Positions 24,653-32,801 of a stretch of 33,674 bases of DNA are shown here, in pieces; the first letter of the stretch is position 1, and the number at the start of each line of letters is the position of its first letter. Source of the DNA: Rhodobiaceae bacterium (lineage in GTDB: Bacteria > Pseudomonadota > Alphaproteobacteria > Rhizobiales > JANQQB01); assembly GCA_028285165.1 (NCBI GenBank), contig JANQQB010000450.1, positions 1-33,674 of the forward strand, given 5' to 3'. The position numbers and the translations under genes were made by a program. A model generated the notes under the pieces. The model made no database searches, had not been told where the DNA came from, and saw only the letters and a list, made by a program, of their open reading frames with translations.

Positions 24653-26437
24653 TCACCCTTTTGCCTCGATCAGGGCGCGGGCATCGGCGATCAGGAGGCT
24701 TGCCTCGTCGAGACCGTCGACGACGCGGTTGCGGTCCCGCCAAAGCCGTGTCTTCAGCATCCACAGGTCCTCGCCTTCTTCGAGCTCGGCGAGTTTGGGG
24801 ACGTCGTAAAGACCCGGGATCATGGTCGTTTGCGGCGTATAGCCGTAGGGATCGTGGCCGTATTTGCCGATGGCCGTGCTCTGCAGCGGCACCAGGATGC
24901 GGCTGAGCCGCTTCATCGTGCGGTTGAGGAGGCGCGCGACGTCCTCGTCGCCCTGACCGGCATCGAACTTGGAACGCCAGTCGCTCGACAGTGCGTCAAA
25001 CTGCTCGGCTGCCATTGCAAAGCGCGCGCCGGCCGCCTGCGCCTTTTCCAGGCCGATCGCCGCGCCGGGCCCGGCCAATTCGTTGAGGCGGGTCGTGACC
25101 TGTTCGGCGACCGGCGTGAACGCAAAGGGCAGGACCGGGGCGGTGCAGAGCTCCCACATCCAGGACAGATAGATGCGCAAGTGCACCTGCATCCATTCCC
25201 AATCGAGCTTGTCGAGCCGGTTTTCGATCGAGTGATGCCACCAGCCGAGCGTGGCGAGCGCGGTGTCCTTGAGCTCCTGGTCGGTGAACGAGCCTTCGCC
25301 GTGGAACATGGGAATGCCGAGACCGAAAAAGGACGCATCCCCGTTCTTGGCGGCCCGGTTCCATTTCTGGTCGCGGCCCTCCAGCACCTGTTTTTCGATG
25401 CGCTGGTGAAAGGATTTCAACTCCGCATTCGACGCCGTCGCCCAGCGTGTCGTCGTGCCGACGCAGGCCGGCTGGTCGATCTGCAGATAAGCGACGGCAT
25501 GATCGCGCAGGCGCGCCCATTCCTGATCGGCCCACCAGGAGGAGCCGGCCATCGTGCCGGTCTCGTGCGCTGTCCAGAACCCGCAGACGATGCCACGGCG
25601 CAATTCAGAGCGGTGGGCATTGAGGACCCGGGCGATTTCCATAACGCAGGCATTGCCCGCCGCATTGTCGGTGGCGGCTTCGCCGGGCCAGGAATCCTGG
25701 TGCCCGCCGATCAGCACAAAATCGTCCTGTTCCGGACTGTCGTCGACCGGCACTTCGCCGATCGTGATCTGTACCGGCCGCCAGCCGTTCACGACATGGG
25801 TGCGAAACCAGACCTCGACCGTGCCATTGGAACAGGCTTCTTTCAATCGCAGGCCGTCGACGCGGGGAATGCCGATGCACGGGATCTTGGGCATTTCGGC
25901 GTCGACGTTTTGCGGCGTCGGGTTGCCCCAGACCGGTTTGACAGAGCCGAACGGCACCGCCGCGTTCTCCGGATGGCCCCAATTCATCATCACGGCGCCG
26001 ACGGCGCCCTTCATCGCGGCAATGCGCTGTTTTTCGTGCCGCGCCGGCGAATAGGAGAGTTCCGTCAGGATGATCTTGCCGGTGACGTCCAGTCCCTCGT
26101 AGTCGGAAAAGGCGCCGGAGCCGACATAGACCAGTTCGCCGGAAACGCCGGCCTCACCGGTCTCCGTGCTGTGGCCGAGCGTGTTTGCCTCGATCCTTTG
26201 ATTGCCGTTCGAGCGGATTTCGAAATCGGCGTGCTCGGGGAAGCTGACGATGGCCGGCAGTTCGTGAATGCGGACGTCGGAAATGCCGTCCGCCTGTAGT
26301 GCATCGCGGGAATACTCGGCCATGCGGCGCCCGTTTTCGGAGCCGGCCGCCCGGTGCGGGATTTCGGTGACGATTGTCTCGACATGGCGGCGAACACGGT
26401 CTGCGGAGATGTCGTCAAGTGCTGCTTCACGTGTCAT
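24653..26437 (-). CDS. M28-family metallopeptidase homologue, lead gene of the operon
   Basis: This 594-residue protein is built like M28 peptidases of the glutamate-carboxypeptidase-II type: an N-terminal part, a PA-like insert (about 100-225, LVYVGSGAFSDYEGLDVTGKIIL and MKGAVGAVMMNWG), the zinc domain, and a helical C-terminal part. Metal ligands by eye are His246 (GGHQDSW), Asp257 (ATDNAAG), Glu292 (TAHETG), Asp321 (LQIDQPA) and a His near 401-402 (GWWHHSIENRLD). The usual EE pair, whose first Glu is the catalytic base, here reads His291-Glu292, so activity is uncertain. No signal peptide is visible, so it is likely cytoplasmic, acting on imported peptides. A perfect palindrome lies 13 bp before its ATG, giving a candidate repressor site. 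The next gene begins four bases after its stop. Confidence 0.88.
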   Translation of the reverse strand: MTREAALDDISADRVRRHVETIVTEIPHRAAGSENGRRMAEYSRDALQADGISDVRIHELPAIVSFPEHADFEIRSNGNQRIEANTLGHSTETGEAGVSGELVYVGSGAFSDYEGLDVTGKIILTELSYSPARHEKQRIAAMKGAVGAVMMNWGHPENAAVPFGSVKPVWGNPTPQNVDAEMPKIPCIGIPRVDGLRLKEACSNGTVEVWFRTHVVNGWRPVQITIGEVPVDDSPEQDDFVLIGGHQDSWPGEAATDNAAGNACVMEIARVLNAHRSELRRGIVCGFWTAHETGTMAGSSWWADQEWARLRDHAVAYLQIDQPACVGTTTRWATASNAELKSFHQRIEKQVLEGRDQKWNRAAKNGDASFFGLGIPMFHGEGSFTDQELKDTALATLGWWHHSIENRLDKLDWEWMQVHLRIYLSWMWELCTAPVLPFAFTPVAEQVTTRLNELAGPGAAIGLEKAQAAGARFAMAAEQFDALSSDWRSKFDAGQGDEDVARLLNRTMKRLSRILVPLQSTAIGKYGHDPYGYTPQTTMIPGLYDVPKLAELEEGEDLWMLKTRLWRDRNRVVDGLDEASLLIADARALIEAKG

Positions 26438-26449
26438 TCGGTTACCTGT

Positions 26450-26468
26450 TTGTCAGACAATCTGACAA
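26450..26468 (-). promoter_or_regulatory. Palindromic operator candidate for a GntR/FCD regulator
   Basis: TTGTCAGA (26450-26457) and TCTGACAA (26461-26468) are perfect reverse complements with a three-base gap, and an inner 11-bp palindrome TTGTC-A-GACAA occupies 26450-26460. Sites of the type T-TGT-n-ACA-A are typical of GntR/FCD repressors. It lies between the peptidase ATG and a TTGACC hexamer (26493-26498, reverse strand), so a bound protein would block transcription or initiation. The FCD regulator 1.2 kb away is the obvious candidate ligand-responsive protein. Confidence 0.55.
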
Positions 26469-26648
26469 AATGGTTGATTAGATTTCAGATCTGGTCAAGT
26501 TTTTTCTGAACGATCGGCGGAGCAGGAACCGCGGCCGCGCCTTGCGAAAGCGAGGGGCCGGCTCAATCCGGAGGGAGGCGAACAGGTATCTTGACGGCCA
26601 TGCGGACCAGCGGGAAAGCCTTTGATTCCCTTATCGAAAGGACCGGAA

Positions 26649-27629
26649 ATGCGCGCAATCCTCTATCGTGAGTGCGGCGCGGCAGACGACGTGCTGAAGG
26701 TCGTGGACCTGCGGCGTCCCGAGCCGGGCGTCGGTGACGTGCTGGTCCGGATGACCGCGTCGGGCGTCAATCCGCACGACGTCAAGAAACGGTCCGGCTG
26801 GCTTGGCGGTGCGCCGCCGGCGGACGGTATCGTGCCGCACAGCGACGGCGCGGGTTTTGTCGAGGCGGCCGGCCCCGGAGTTGATCCGGAGTTCGAAGGT
26901 CGTCGCGTGTTTCTTTGCGGCGCCGGTCCGATGCGCGGAACCGCGGCCGAGTATTGCGTGGTGCCGGCCTCCCATGTCTTCGACCTGCCGGATGGCCTCA
27001 GCGATGCCGAAGGCGCGTCGCTTGGCGTGCCCGCCTTCACGGCCTGGCTTTGCACGTTGGCCGATGGGTCTGTGGCCGGCGACACGATCCTGGTGCATGG
27101 CGGATCCGGGTCGGTCGGGCGGGTCGTCGTTGAAATGGCGGCCTGGAACGGGGCGACGGTCATTGCCACCGCCGGTTCGGCGGCGCGGGCCTTAATCCCA
27201 AAGGCCAAGGGCGCGTCGCATGTGCTGAACTACCGTGCCGACGACGTGGCAGAGGCCGTGCTCGATCTGACCGGGGGCCGGGGCGTCGACCGGATCGTCG
27301 ACATCGACCTCGCGGCCAATATGGCGACGAACATTCGGGCGATCGCCGATCACGGCCTGATCTGCTCGTATTCCTCGACCAGCAACCGGGAGCCGGTGCT
27401 GCCCTATTACGGGTTTGCGTTGAAAGGCGTGTCGCTCACCTTCATTCAGGCGTCGAAGATGCGACCCGCCGACCGGGCGAGAGCGGGCCGGACGATCATG
27501 GCGCTGTTGCATCTGGAAAAGATCAAACCGGACGTTGCATCCATCGTCTCCTTCGGAGATTGTGCGGCGGCTCACGCACTGGTCGAATCCGGTGACGCGG
27601 GCGCCAACGTCGTCATAAGGACGGACTGA
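26649..27629 (+). CDS. Quinone oxidoreductase-like MDR protein (zinc-independent)
   Basis: This 326-residue protein of the medium-chain dehydrogenase/reductase superfamily belongs to the quinone oxidoreductase branch, which reduces quinones or alpha,beta-unsaturated carbonyls with NADPH. The N-terminal GroES-like fold has LVRMTASGVNPHDVKKRSGW, where zinc-binding residues are absent. A Rossmann dinucleotide-binding region follows with HGGSGSVGRVVVEMA. The ATG at 26649 is chosen because AAAGGA lies about six bases upstream and the family start MRAILYRECGAADDVL begins there; a TTG at 26622 would add nine residues. It runs divergently from the transport operon and 14 bp ahead of the GntR gene, so the two are probably co-transcribed. 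Actual substrate unknown. Confidence 0.9.
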   Translation: MRAILYRECGAADDVLKVVDLRRPEPGVGDVLVRMTASGVNPHDVKKRSGWLGGAPPADGIVPHSDGAGFVEAAGPGVDPEFEGRRVFLCGAGPMRGTAAEYCVVPASHVFDLPDGLSDAEGASLGVPAFTAWLCTLADGSVAGDTILVHGGSGSVGRVVVEMAAWNGATVIATAGSAARALIPKAKGASHVLNYRADDVAEAVLDLTGGRGVDRIVDIDLAANMATNIRAIADHGLICSYSSTSNREPVLPYYGFALKGVSLTFIQASKMRPADRARAGRTIMALLHLEKIKPDVASIVSFGDCAAAHALVESGDAGANVVIRTD

Positions 27630-27643
27630 GCGGGAGGACGCCG

Positions 27644-28366
27644 ATGACCGATGATCTCGATCGAACCGAGGTTCTGGACGCGCCGCGCCCGCCGTCTTCC
27701 GGGATCGAACGGGTGGTCAAGCCGAAACTGGTCCGCGATGCGACGATCGAGACCATACGCCATGCCATCATCCATGGGCGCCTCACGCCGGGCGAACGGC
27801 TGATCGAGCGGGAATTGTGCGCCGCGACGGGCGCGAGCCGCGCCTCGGTCCGCGAGGCAATCCGGCAATTGGAAGCCGACCGCCTGGTCGACGTGACCGC
27901 CCACAAGGGCCCGACGGTGGCCCGCCTCAGCAAAGCACAGGCGGCAGAGATCTATGAATTGCGGGCCGACCTGGAAGCCCGCCTCGTGCGTGCCTTCTGC
28001 GCCCGGGCAACGCCGTCCGATATCCGCGAGTTGCGAGCCCTGTTCGGCGAAGTAAAAACCGCTGCCAAAGCTCGTGACAAAAATGCGCTGGTGGAAATCA
28101 TGCAGCGGTTCAACGGACACATGATGGACGTCTCGCAACTCGAAGTGACGTCCGACCTCCTGCGCTCACTGCTTGCCCGGATCAGTTGGCTGAGGGTGCT
28201 GGCCATGACCGCGGAGGGCCGCATTTCCAACAGTGTCGGGGAGATTTCGGCCATCGTCCAAGCGGTCGAGGAAGGCGATTCCGACGCCGCGGAACAAGCC
28301 ACCCGCACCTATATCGGCAACGCGGCGCAGGCGGCGTTGACGACGATTGCTGAGGGGGACGGGTAA
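27644..28366 (+). CDS. GntR-family transcriptional regulator, FCD type
   Basis: This 240-residue regulator has an N-terminal winged helix-turn-helix (about 30-95, IETIRHAIIHGRLTPGERLIERELCAATG and SRASVREAIRQLEADRLV) and an all-helical FCD effector-binding domain (about 105-235). Most FCD domains bind a metal through Asp and three His. By my alignment the Asp is Asn, one His is kept (NGHMMDVS), and the later ones are Ile (GEISAIVQAVEEGD) and Tyr (ATRTYIGNA), so metal binding is probably lost or different. GGGAGGA stands just before the ATG. The gene follows the MDR gene by 14 bp and is divergent from the seven-gene transport operon, which carries the matching palindrome. I infer it regulates that operon. 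Confidence 0.92.
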   Translation: MTDDLDRTEVLDAPRPPSSGIERVVKPKLVRDATIETIRHAIIHGRLTPGERLIERELCAATGASRASVREAIRQLEADRLVDVTAHKGPTVARLSKAQAAEIYELRADLEARLVRAFCARATPSDIRELRALFGEVKTAAKARDKNALVEIMQRFNGHMMDVSQLEVTSDLLRSLLARISWLRVLAMTAEGRISNSVGEISAIVQAVEEGDSDAAEQATRTYIGNAAQAALTTIAEGDG

Positions 28367-28734
28367 GGAAGAAGATGTTCTGTCTCACGGCTGATCTTCG
28401 CTGCGCTCAGGCCTCCGACGGGGCGGGCTGATCGCCCGGCGCCCTTTGGGCTTGCGGCCCTGACCGGGCCGAAAGGCATCCGGTCTTCAGGGCTGCCGGC
28501 CTCCGACGCTCTTCGCTATCCAAATCCTGCCAATTTGAACTTCTCGCCATCGAAGGCGTGCTGACGCTGCGGAAAGGAGTTGTTTGGATCTGTCCGTTGT
28601 TTGATCGGTGCCAGATGGGGATGAAATCACAAAACAATTTCGGTAAGTAATATTTGATGATATTCTTTTTCTTATAGTATTTGTTTTCAGTGTTTGATTC
28701 AATACGATCTGCATTTCTGAAAACGGGGGCCTTG
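28367..28734. other. Gap between GntR and endolysin-like gene
   Basis: This 368-bp stretch has no gene I can support. The first half is GC-rich with several short C/G repeats (about 28420-28500) but no stem followed by T. The second half (about 28620-28720) is AT-rich and likely holds the promoter of the endolysin-like gene. Confidence 0.5.
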
Positions 28735-29832
28735 ATGACGCAATACGAAGTGACGGCGGATCACTTGAATGTTCGGCGCAGTCCCTGTTTCGATAAAAAC
28801 ATCGTGGCGATTCTCGATAAGGGCGACGTGGTGGCGGCGCTGGACGGGACGCTGATCTTATCCGAGGTCGTGACACCGGATCCGAGCGTGCGGACCTGGA
28901 TGAAGATTGACAGGGACGTGTGGGCGTCGCTGGCCAATTTCACTCCGCTGAATGACGGCCGCTACAGTGTCTCGGGGCAGAACGGCGCCAATCTGCGGAA
29001 CGAACCCCGGTTGGCGGGGGAAACCTGGATCGGCAATCTGCCGACCGGCGATATCGTTCCCGCCGGCGAGATGGTCGCGGAAAAGGTGGACCCGGCAGCG
29101 CGCCGCTGGGTGCGGCTCGGCAAGGCGGCTTCGGACGGTGGCTGGGCGTCCCTGACTTATCTGAAAGCGACGGACGCGCCGCCTTCGCGGGCCAAGCGCG
29201 AATACCGGGTCACGGCCGATCTCCTCAACGTGCGCGAACAGCCGGCGCTCGATGCGCCGGTCGTCGGCACGGTGAAGCGGGACGATACGTTTCCCGAGGA
29301 TACGATGACCGAAGCCGATGGCCGCACATGGCTTAAGATCGCGGAGCCGGCCGGCTATCTGTCCATGCGCTTCATGGAAAAGGTCGGGGCGGCAGCGCCA
29401 TCCGGCACGCCGTCCTGGTACGCCGTCGCAAGAGGTGAGATCGGCATCAAGGAAATCCCCGGTGCCGGCGATCACCCGCGCATCGTTGAATACCACAAGA
29501 CGACATCGCTGCCGGCCAATCTGCAGAACCAGGACGAGACGGCGTGGTGTTCGTCCTTCGTCAACTGGTGCGTGGAACGGGCGGGATTCGAAGGAACGGA
29601 CAGCGCCCGCGCCCGGTCGTGGCTGAACTGGGGCGCCCGACTGAGGGAGCCGAGCGAAGGATGCATCGTGGTGTTCAGCCGCGGCAGCAATCCGGCATCC
29701 GGTCATGTCGGCTTTTATGTCGGAGATGCAGGCAGCCATATCCGCGTGCTCGGCGGAAACCAGAGCAATGCCGTCACGATCAGCCGCTATCGGAAGTCCC
29801 GCCTGCTGGGATATCGGACGCTCAGAAATTGA
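28735..29832 (+). CDS. Endolysin-like SH3b protein with TIGR02594-type cysteine hydrolase domain
   Basis: This 365-residue protein has three SH3b-like repeats (about 3-65, 74-143 and 157-215, each with a V-x-ADxLNVR or SGxNGANLRNEP start) and a C-terminal domain (about 225-365) of the CHAP/NlpC-like TIGR02594 type. Catalytic candidates are Cys272 (TAWCSSFVNWC), His324 (SGHVGFYVG) and Asn342 (LGGNQSNAV). SH3b modules usually bind cell-wall peptides, so a peptidoglycan amidase or endopeptidase is likely. There is no signal peptide, so it would need a holin or dedicated secretion system, or cell lysis. The ATG at 28735 has GGGGG just upstream; a TTG at 28681 would add 18 residues. No other phage gene is seen nearby. 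Its neighbour is convergent after about 54 bp. Confidence 0.85.
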   Translation: MTQYEVTADHLNVRRSPCFDKNIVAILDKGDVVAALDGTLILSEVVTPDPSVRTWMKIDRDVWASLANFTPLNDGRYSVSGQNGANLRNEPRLAGETWIGNLPTGDIVPAGEMVAEKVDPAARRWVRLGKAASDGGWASLTYLKATDAPPSRAKREYRVTADLLNVREQPALDAPVVGTVKRDDTFPEDTMTEADGRTWLKIAEPAGYLSMRFMEKVGAAAPSGTPSWYAVARGEIGIKEIPGAGDHPRIVEYHKTTSLPANLQNQDETAWCSSFVNWCVERAGFEGTDSARARSWLNWGARLREPSEGCIVVFSRGSNPASGHVGFYVGDAGSHIRVLGGNQSNAVTISRYRKSRLLGYRTLRN

Positions 29833-29886
29833 GCGAGAGCGGTCGATCCTTCTTGGCGTCCTGCCAAAGGGGCCACTGATCCGCAC

Positions 29887-30636
29887 TCAGGACCGGCCGG
29901 ACGTTTCGGCCTTCGGGCGAAGGCGTCCAACCTCGTCCCAATCCTCCCAACCCGGAAAACGCAGTGGCCGATCGGCATCAATGCCGACGAGGCGGCTTCT
30001 CCAGGCCGACTTTGTCTCTTCCATCAGGCGCGCAAAGCCATCATCACTCGCATAAGAAAATCCGTGGCCCTGAACGCCGTAGGACACAAACGGCGGGAGA
30101 ATATCGAAACCCATGTAATAGAGGGAATATTGCGTCGACCACAGGATCTTGTCGATTTCGCCGGCACGGCCGCCCGGCTCGAAGGCGGCTTCCGGGGCAC
30201 CCGTGGTCGCCGAACACAAAGCGCGCCTTCCGCGAAAGTAGCCCGTGTCGTAGCGCATCGTGCTGGAATAAAGACCGCCGCTGACAAACACCCGGTCCAT
30301 CCACCCCTTCAGCATTGCCGGCGCCGAATGCCACCAGATCGGGAACTGGAAAACGACAAGATCGGCGCGTTCGAGGCGCGCGATCTCGCGCCGCACATCG
30401 GCCGGCAAGGTGTTTTCCCTATACGCGTGTCTTTGTTCGGCAAGCGGTGAAAAGACCGTCGTGTCGCTGCGCCGGATATAGTGGTCCGGCTTTTCGACCG
30501 GATCGAAGCTTTCAGCGTAGAGATCGGATATCTCGACGCGGTCGCCTCGCTCTTCAAACACCTCCACGCCAATGGATGTCAGCGCGGCGTTGAACGAGGT
30601 GGGTTCGGGATGGCAATGAACGAAGAGCACTTGCAT
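29887..30636 (-). CDS. NAD(P)H dehydrogenase (quinone)-like flavoprotein
   Basis: This 249-residue protein is of the flavodoxin-like fold, close to the NQO1/MdaB/YabF group, which reduces quinones by two electrons using FAD or FMN. Seen in the sequence: the flavin-phosphate loop (HPEPTSFNAAL), the FQFPIWWHSAPAMLKGWMDRVF segment that is diagnostic of the group, and the SATTGAPEAAFEPGGRAGEIDKIL region that shapes the active site. The start at 30636 (MQVLFVHCHPEP) matches the family; a frame from 30654 would add six residues. The ribosome site is weak. It is convergent with the endolysin-like gene and has no clear operon partner. A neat inverted repeat lies about 80 bp upstream. Confidence 0.9.
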   Translation of the reverse strand: MQVLFVHCHPEPTSFNAALTSIGVEVFEERGDRVEISDLYAESFDPVEKPDHYIRRSDTTVFSPLAEQRHAYRENTLPADVRREIARLERADLVVFQFPIWWHSAPAMLKGWMDRVFVSGGLYSSTMRYDTGYFRGRRALCSATTGAPEAAFEPGGRAGEIDKILWSTQYSLYYMGFDILPPFVSYGVQGHGFSYASDDGFARLMEETKSAWRSRLVGIDADRPLRFPGWEDWDEVGRLRPKAETSGRS

Positions 30637-31772
30637 GGTCGCTCGACGGTACATGCGTTGCGTGTTCCGGGCAACGAAACGCGATGTGCTCTTATACAGT
30701 TCATTGGATCAATCGCACGCCGACCCGTGCACGTGCGATCAACTGCCGGGTCGATCGAAAACACGGCCTCATCGCGTTTCGGGACGCATTTGGAAATACA
30801 ATCCCTGATTGTGACTCCGCGCCCGCTTTGGTGATCCGCACGATCATGAACCGGCGTCGCCGAAACCAGTTCCAATCGTGCCAGACGACTGCCTCGGATC
30901 ACTCTCCAAGTCGGTCCGTCAGCGCGAAGCACCGGCAGGGGGCGTTCGGAAATCACTTTCCCGAGTTCCAAAATTCCGGAGCGTCGCGTTCGTCGCCGGC
31001 AGAACACGGCTCGGTTCGGAACACGAATTTCACGTGACGCTCCGCCCAAACATCTAAAGAGGCCGGGTTTGTCTTTTCGCTTGGCGCAGGTTCGATCGTC
31101 GCCCTTCGCGTCGATGATACGACGGGACCGGTCGCCGGAGGTGCTGTAAGTCGTTTCGGGATCGTGACCTGGGCTCAGACGTGCCTTTGGATCGGGAATG
31201 GGCTTTGTGGTCGACGCGATGGTCAGTCGTTGCGACAGATGCCGAACCGATCGTTCGTCCGCTCTGCGAACAGCCGGTCCGTGGCGCGACCGGGCGTGTC
31301 ATGATTGCCTCTCGCCAGTCGACGCCGGTGATACTTAGGTGGATTCATTTCGACGTGTTGCGGCTTGATTTCGTCGCTTCGGCAATCGATCCCGAAGGCC
31401 CCGTCGACCGTCTCATCGCCAGACCTGGACACCGGCTTCCAGACGCATTCCAGCGTGTCCGATCGACGGTGCCGACACTGGCGCTAAAAGGCCAATTGTG
31501 GTAGTCTTGCGGGGTCGCAATTTCGTGCGTCCGGTCAGGCACACGAACTCGTTCGAGCGGCACTGAAGGCATTCATGTGGAGCTTCACTTTAACACTTTG
31601 GAAACGTTTCGCGGAGGTCGAGGAGCATCAAAGACTGATTCCGCAATCGGGAATAAATTTCTGAAATATCAGAATTATTAAAGCTCACTTAAAGTATCAA
31701 ATGCGCTGCGTGAATAAGTTGCCGGCTAAATTTAACGAGTGTGTGCAGCACGGATGCCGGCATCAGATCGCA
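30637..31772. other. 1.1-kb region without a recognisable gene
   Basis: The longest open frames (about 60-156 residues, on both strands) overlap one another and contain no family motif, and none has both a good ribosome site and coding-like composition. The end nearest 31580-31740 is AT-rich with a 6-bp hairpin (31659-31664 with 31669-31674). Near the start is a perfect inverted repeat ATCGCACG (30712-30719) / CGTGCGAT (30732-30739). This may be a decayed gene or true regulatory DNA. Confidence 0.5.
30712..30739 (-). promoter_or_regulatory. Inverted repeat upstream of the flavoprotein gene
   Basis: ATCGCACG at 30712-30719 is the exact reverse complement of CGTGCGAT at 30732-30739, with a 12-bp gap, about 75-100 bp before the flavoprotein ATG. 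Quinone reductase genes of this kind are often controlled by redox-sensing TetR/LysR-type proteins, but no regulator lies adjacent. Only the symmetry is observed. Confidence 0.3.
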
Positions 31773-32171
31773 TTATGAAGTCGGGCCGGAAACGTCATAA
31801 TCCTTGACATCATGAACCGGCGAATGAAGCAATTCATCGATGGTTTTTTTGATGCGCGCGCGTTCGTCGTTGACCTGATAAACCGACCGCGCGAGGGCTA
31901 TGAAGGTTGGTCCGAAATCGGCCCGGCGTTCATGATCGCGGACGCCATTTTCGATGTCCCAGAGACGTTCGTTTACCGCCTTCAAATCCGCAAGCCGATC
32001 GGCGATTTGACGGATGTCGATACCGGTGGCATCGCGCGCAACGCTGAAACGTTCAAGCTCCTGTAGCACGATCGCGCGCTTCTCCGGATCCTCAATTCGG
32101 TCCTTCTTGATCTCGAGAATCGACAGGCGATCGAAGAAGTCTCCGTAGGAAATCTCAAGTGTAACGGCCAT
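31773..32171 (-). CDS. DUF6165-like small protein
   Basis: This 132-residue protein resembles the DUF6165 family by its start (MAVTLEISYGDFFDRLSILEIKKDRI) and the following EKRAIVLQEL. It is largely helical (for example RQIADRLADLKAVNERLWDIENGVRDHE), has no signal peptide or membrane segment, and is likely cytoplasmic. The family's role is unknown to me; members are sometimes near surface-polysaccharide genes, but none are seen here. The ATG at 32171 is chosen over a GTG at 32246, which would add 25 non-family residues. Neighbouring stretches of about 1.1 kb and 0.6 kb carry no recognisable genes. Confidence 0.8.
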   Translation of the reverse strand: MAVTLEISYGDFFDRLSILEIKKDRIEDPEKRAIVLQELERFSVARDATGIDIRQIADRLADLKAVNERLWDIENGVRDHERRADFGPTFIALARSVYQVNDERARIKKTIDELLHSPVHDVKDYDVSGPTS

Positions 32172-32801
32172 GGCGCATACCTGATTTCTGGATGCCTTGA
32201 GGTGTCGATGCGGGGCGCGATCGCAGGGTGATCGCAGCACCGTCACGACGAGTAATCACGACAGGATGCCTCATCGCGGGATCAAATGCGATGGCGGGCC
32301 GGCGATCCACATCGGCATTTTTTGATGCCGCTTTGGGTCTTTCGCTTCGATCATTCTGACGCATCCGGGAGGCGTAGGCCTGGCGGTCACCCTTCGGATT
32401 CGGACGCGGGCCTGGCATCGGTTGACGGCCCGCGAAATTTCATCGATCGGTTTTGCGGGACCGGCGAAGAATGGTCTTCATGTGCCGGACCGGGTTCGGA
32501 CATCGGGTCGGACGCCCCGTCTCCTGTTGCGAAGACGGGCAACGCGCTTCCTATTACAGGTTGTAGAATTTTGTTTCAGTCCGCGCCCGGATGGCCAGCC
32601 CATCGGCGCACCAACTAGGTCCGATGTGGCGCAGATCAGGGTGGTGCGGGCACTGCCTGGACGGGGGTCGAAGCAGCCGTTCCGGGTTTTTCGGAGACGT
32701 CACATGCGCCATTTCGAAATGCTCGGAGGGCGCTTTTTTTCGGTCCGCTCATGAGCGGAATCGGAGCGGCCCGTTGGCCGCTCCGGGGGGGGATCCCAGG
32801 T
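32172..32801. other. Gap before the substrate-binding protein gene
   Basis: This 630-bp stretch has no supportable gene. Two perfect hairpins occur at its end: TCCGCTCATGAGCGGA (32744-32759) and a 10-bp stem with four-base loop (32762-32785). The first 75 bp holds the leader of the DUF6165-like gene. Small frames on the forward strand show no family motif. Confidence 0.5.
32744..32785 (-). terminator. Tandem hairpins after the substrate-binding protein gene
   Basis: CGGAGCGGCC (32762-32771) pairs with GGCCGCTCCG (32776-32785) around CGTT, and next to it TCCGCTCATGAGCGGA (32744-32759) is a perfect palindrome. The pair lies 17 bp after the stop of the reverse-strand gene. In the reverse transcript no U-run follows the first stem, so it may end or protect the 3' end of the message rather than act as a classical terminator. 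Confidence 0.5.

Noticed and set aside
24641-26299. 552-codon forward open frame opposite the M28 gene
   Set aside because: It is the antisense of the peptidase homologue, which carries recognisable metal-ligand motifs.
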